Part shown: piece after piece, positions 63,012 through 64,000 of the stretch
How positions within the stretch are numbered: position 1 is the first letter of the stretch
Layout of the letters: every line of letters starts with the position of its first letter
Notes under the pieces: generated by a model
The model's input: the letters and a program-made list of their open reading frames with translations, nothing else
Databases searched by the model: none
What the model was told of the DNA's origin: nothing
Assembly (NCBI GenBank): GCA_048270425.1
Contig: JBLWSY010000008.1
Coordinates: 62,001-126,000 of the forward strand
Reading direction: 5' to 3'
Length of the DNA: 64,000 nt
Origin: Oceanospirillum sp048270425
GTDB lineage: Bacteria > Pseudomonadota > Gammaproteobacteria > Pseudomonadales > Halomonadaceae
Program-made: the position numbers and the translations under genes

Positions 63012-63719
63012 TTAACGCCCCCAAAGTCCTTCAATTTTTGCAATCTTCTCCTGATGGATAGCTAACTCATCTTCAGACGCCATGATGACAGGTAAAGGAG
63101 CCCGGTCAGAGGACAAGCGGTGAATCGCAGTAACATCGGAGTGATCATTGCCCCCCTCTTCGCTCTCAGCAACCAGTTTCAGATCGGTCTGCCCACCGGT
63201 CATGCGCAGATAGACATCTGCCAAAATCTCGGCATCCAACAAAGCGCCGTGTAACTCACGGTGAGAGTTATCGATATCGTACTTTTTACAGAGAGCATCC
63301 AGAGAGTGGCGCGACCCGGGATGCATCTGGCGCGACATCACCAAGGTATCCAGAATCTGACAATGATCTTCTGTCTTTCCAAAATTTGAACCGGTCGCTT
63401 CATCCAGCCATTTAAACTCATGGTCCATAAAGCCCACGTCAAAGGGGGCATTATGGATAACCAACTGGCTACCACGAATGAATTCAAAAAATTCCTGTGC
63501 CACCTGGGCAAAAACCGGCTTATCACTCAAAAAGTCAAGCGAGATGCCGTGAACTTCTTGTGCCTCAGCATCAATTTCACGTTGGGGGTGTATATACTGG
63601 TGATAGGTTCGTCCGGTGAATTTTCGGTTAATCAGCTCTACACAACCAATTTCAATAATACGGTGTCCCTGGGATGCTTCCAGGCCGGTAGTTTCCGTAT
63701 CCAGTACAACTTGTCTCAT
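63012..63719 (-). CDS. dnaQ: DNA polymerase III epsilon subunit, proofreading exonuclease
   Basis: 235 residues. 3'-5' exonuclease of the DEDDh type: ExoI VLDTETTGLE (Asp7, Glu9), ExoII VIHNAPFDVGFMD and ExoIII HGALLDAEILADVY. A short C-terminal region binds the polymerase alpha subunit. It is on the same strand as rnhA, downstream of it, with 95 bp between them. Confidence 0.96.
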   Translation of the reverse strand: MRQVVLDTETTGLEASQGHRIIEIGCVELINRKFTGRTYHQYIHPQREIDAEAQEVHGISLDFLSDKPVFAQVAQEFFEFIRGSQLVIHNAPFDVGFMDHEFKWLDEATGSNFGKTEDHCQILDTLVMSRQMHPGSRHSLDALCKKYDIDNSHRELHGALLDAEILADVYLRMTGGQTDLKLVAESEEGGNDHSDVTAIHRLSSDRAPLPVIMASEDELAIHQEKIAKIEGLWGR

Positions 63720-63814
63720 GGCGGGTTTTTCTCAAAAGCTAAATCAAAGAGGCTTCATACCGGAGGGCGATAGAGGCCTGCTAAAAAAGATAAAAAGGAA
63801 TGGCGGATAAAAAA

Positions 63815-64000
63815 TCAGCTTGCCAACAGCTCTGCGATTGCTTCATTAGCCAGTTCATCTGCACGCTCATTGTCGGGATGGCCAGCATGGCCTTTGACCC
63901 ACGACCATTTCACCTGATGCTGGCTGACGGCCTGATCAAGGCGCTGCCAAAGATCCTGATTCTTTACTGGTTTTTTATCGGCTGTTTTCCAGCCTCGTTT
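63815..64000 (-). CDS. rnhA: Ribonuclease HI, C-terminal part (5' end beyond window)
   Basis: The last 61 codons are visible: RGWKTADKKPVKNQDLW, then VKWSWVKGHAGHPDNERAD split by the catalytic His (GHAGH) and Asp (NERAD) region, and the family end ELANEAI. Removes RNA from RNA-DNA hybrids. The start lies to the right of the window. Confidence 0.94.
   Translation of the reverse strand, partial: KRGWKTADKKPVKNQDLWQRLDQAVSQHQVKWSWVKGHAGHPDNERADELANEAIAELLAS

Overview
The window looks like chromosome of a marine gammaproteobacterium, most likely an Oceanospirillales relative. The evidence is indirect: roughly 50-55% GC, an Mrp-type and an NhaC-type cation/proton antiporter, PhoX under a Pho box, a full histidine-utilisation cluster, a type II secretion operon, and dnaQ/rnhA at the right edge. 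No rRNA, tRNA, CRISPR array or intact insertion sequence was seen.

Layout, left half. A truncated multi-sensor histidine kinase (minus strand, off the left edge) is divergent from phoX, which has three 11-bp-spaced Pho-box half-sites. Next is a complete mrp operon (fused AB, then C-D-E-F-G), a FabH-like ketoacyl synthase, and two tandem copies of an unknown two-gene membrane-protein cassette (12982-14856, minus). From 15231 to 27150 a tight operon encodes four very large unrecognised cytoplasmic proteins (1121, 749, 715 and 1015 aa) and a polytopic membrane protein. By eye, proteins 2, 3 and 4 are paralogues (shared W-x-x-W motif mid-protein and a shared F-x3-L-x-W-P C-terminal motif), and protein 4 is fused through an acidic linker to a helical module resembling part of protein 1. 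This is the best candidate for an undescribed multi-subunit system.

Middle. Convergent with that operon is slt (lytic transglycosylase), followed by hutG-hutI-hutU-hutH on the minus strand with a divergent LysR regulator. HutU is the long, UROC1-length form; a perfect 11-bp inverted repeat overlaps the hutH ribosome-binding site, and 14-bp direct repeats precede lysR. Then come a coniferyl-aldehyde-type dehydrogenase, an NhaC antiporter, a broken Rpn-type nuclease, a proline iminopeptidase-like hydrolase and an RlmI-like methyltransferase.

Right half. An AT-rich three-gene islet (ParA ATPase, 130-aa protein, 251-aa helical protein; 43334-45294) sits between housekeeping genes and looks horizontally acquired. 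It is followed by hrpB, a REP-like palindromic repeat, an Lrp/AsnC regulator divergent from an EamA exporter, a DUF1643-like protein, a small disordered protein, and a T2SS operon in the unusual order N-C-D-E-F-G-H-M-I-J-K-L, whose GspL stops just after its membrane helix. dnaQ and the C-terminal part of rnhA end the window.

All family calls are from reading the translations; no database search was possible.
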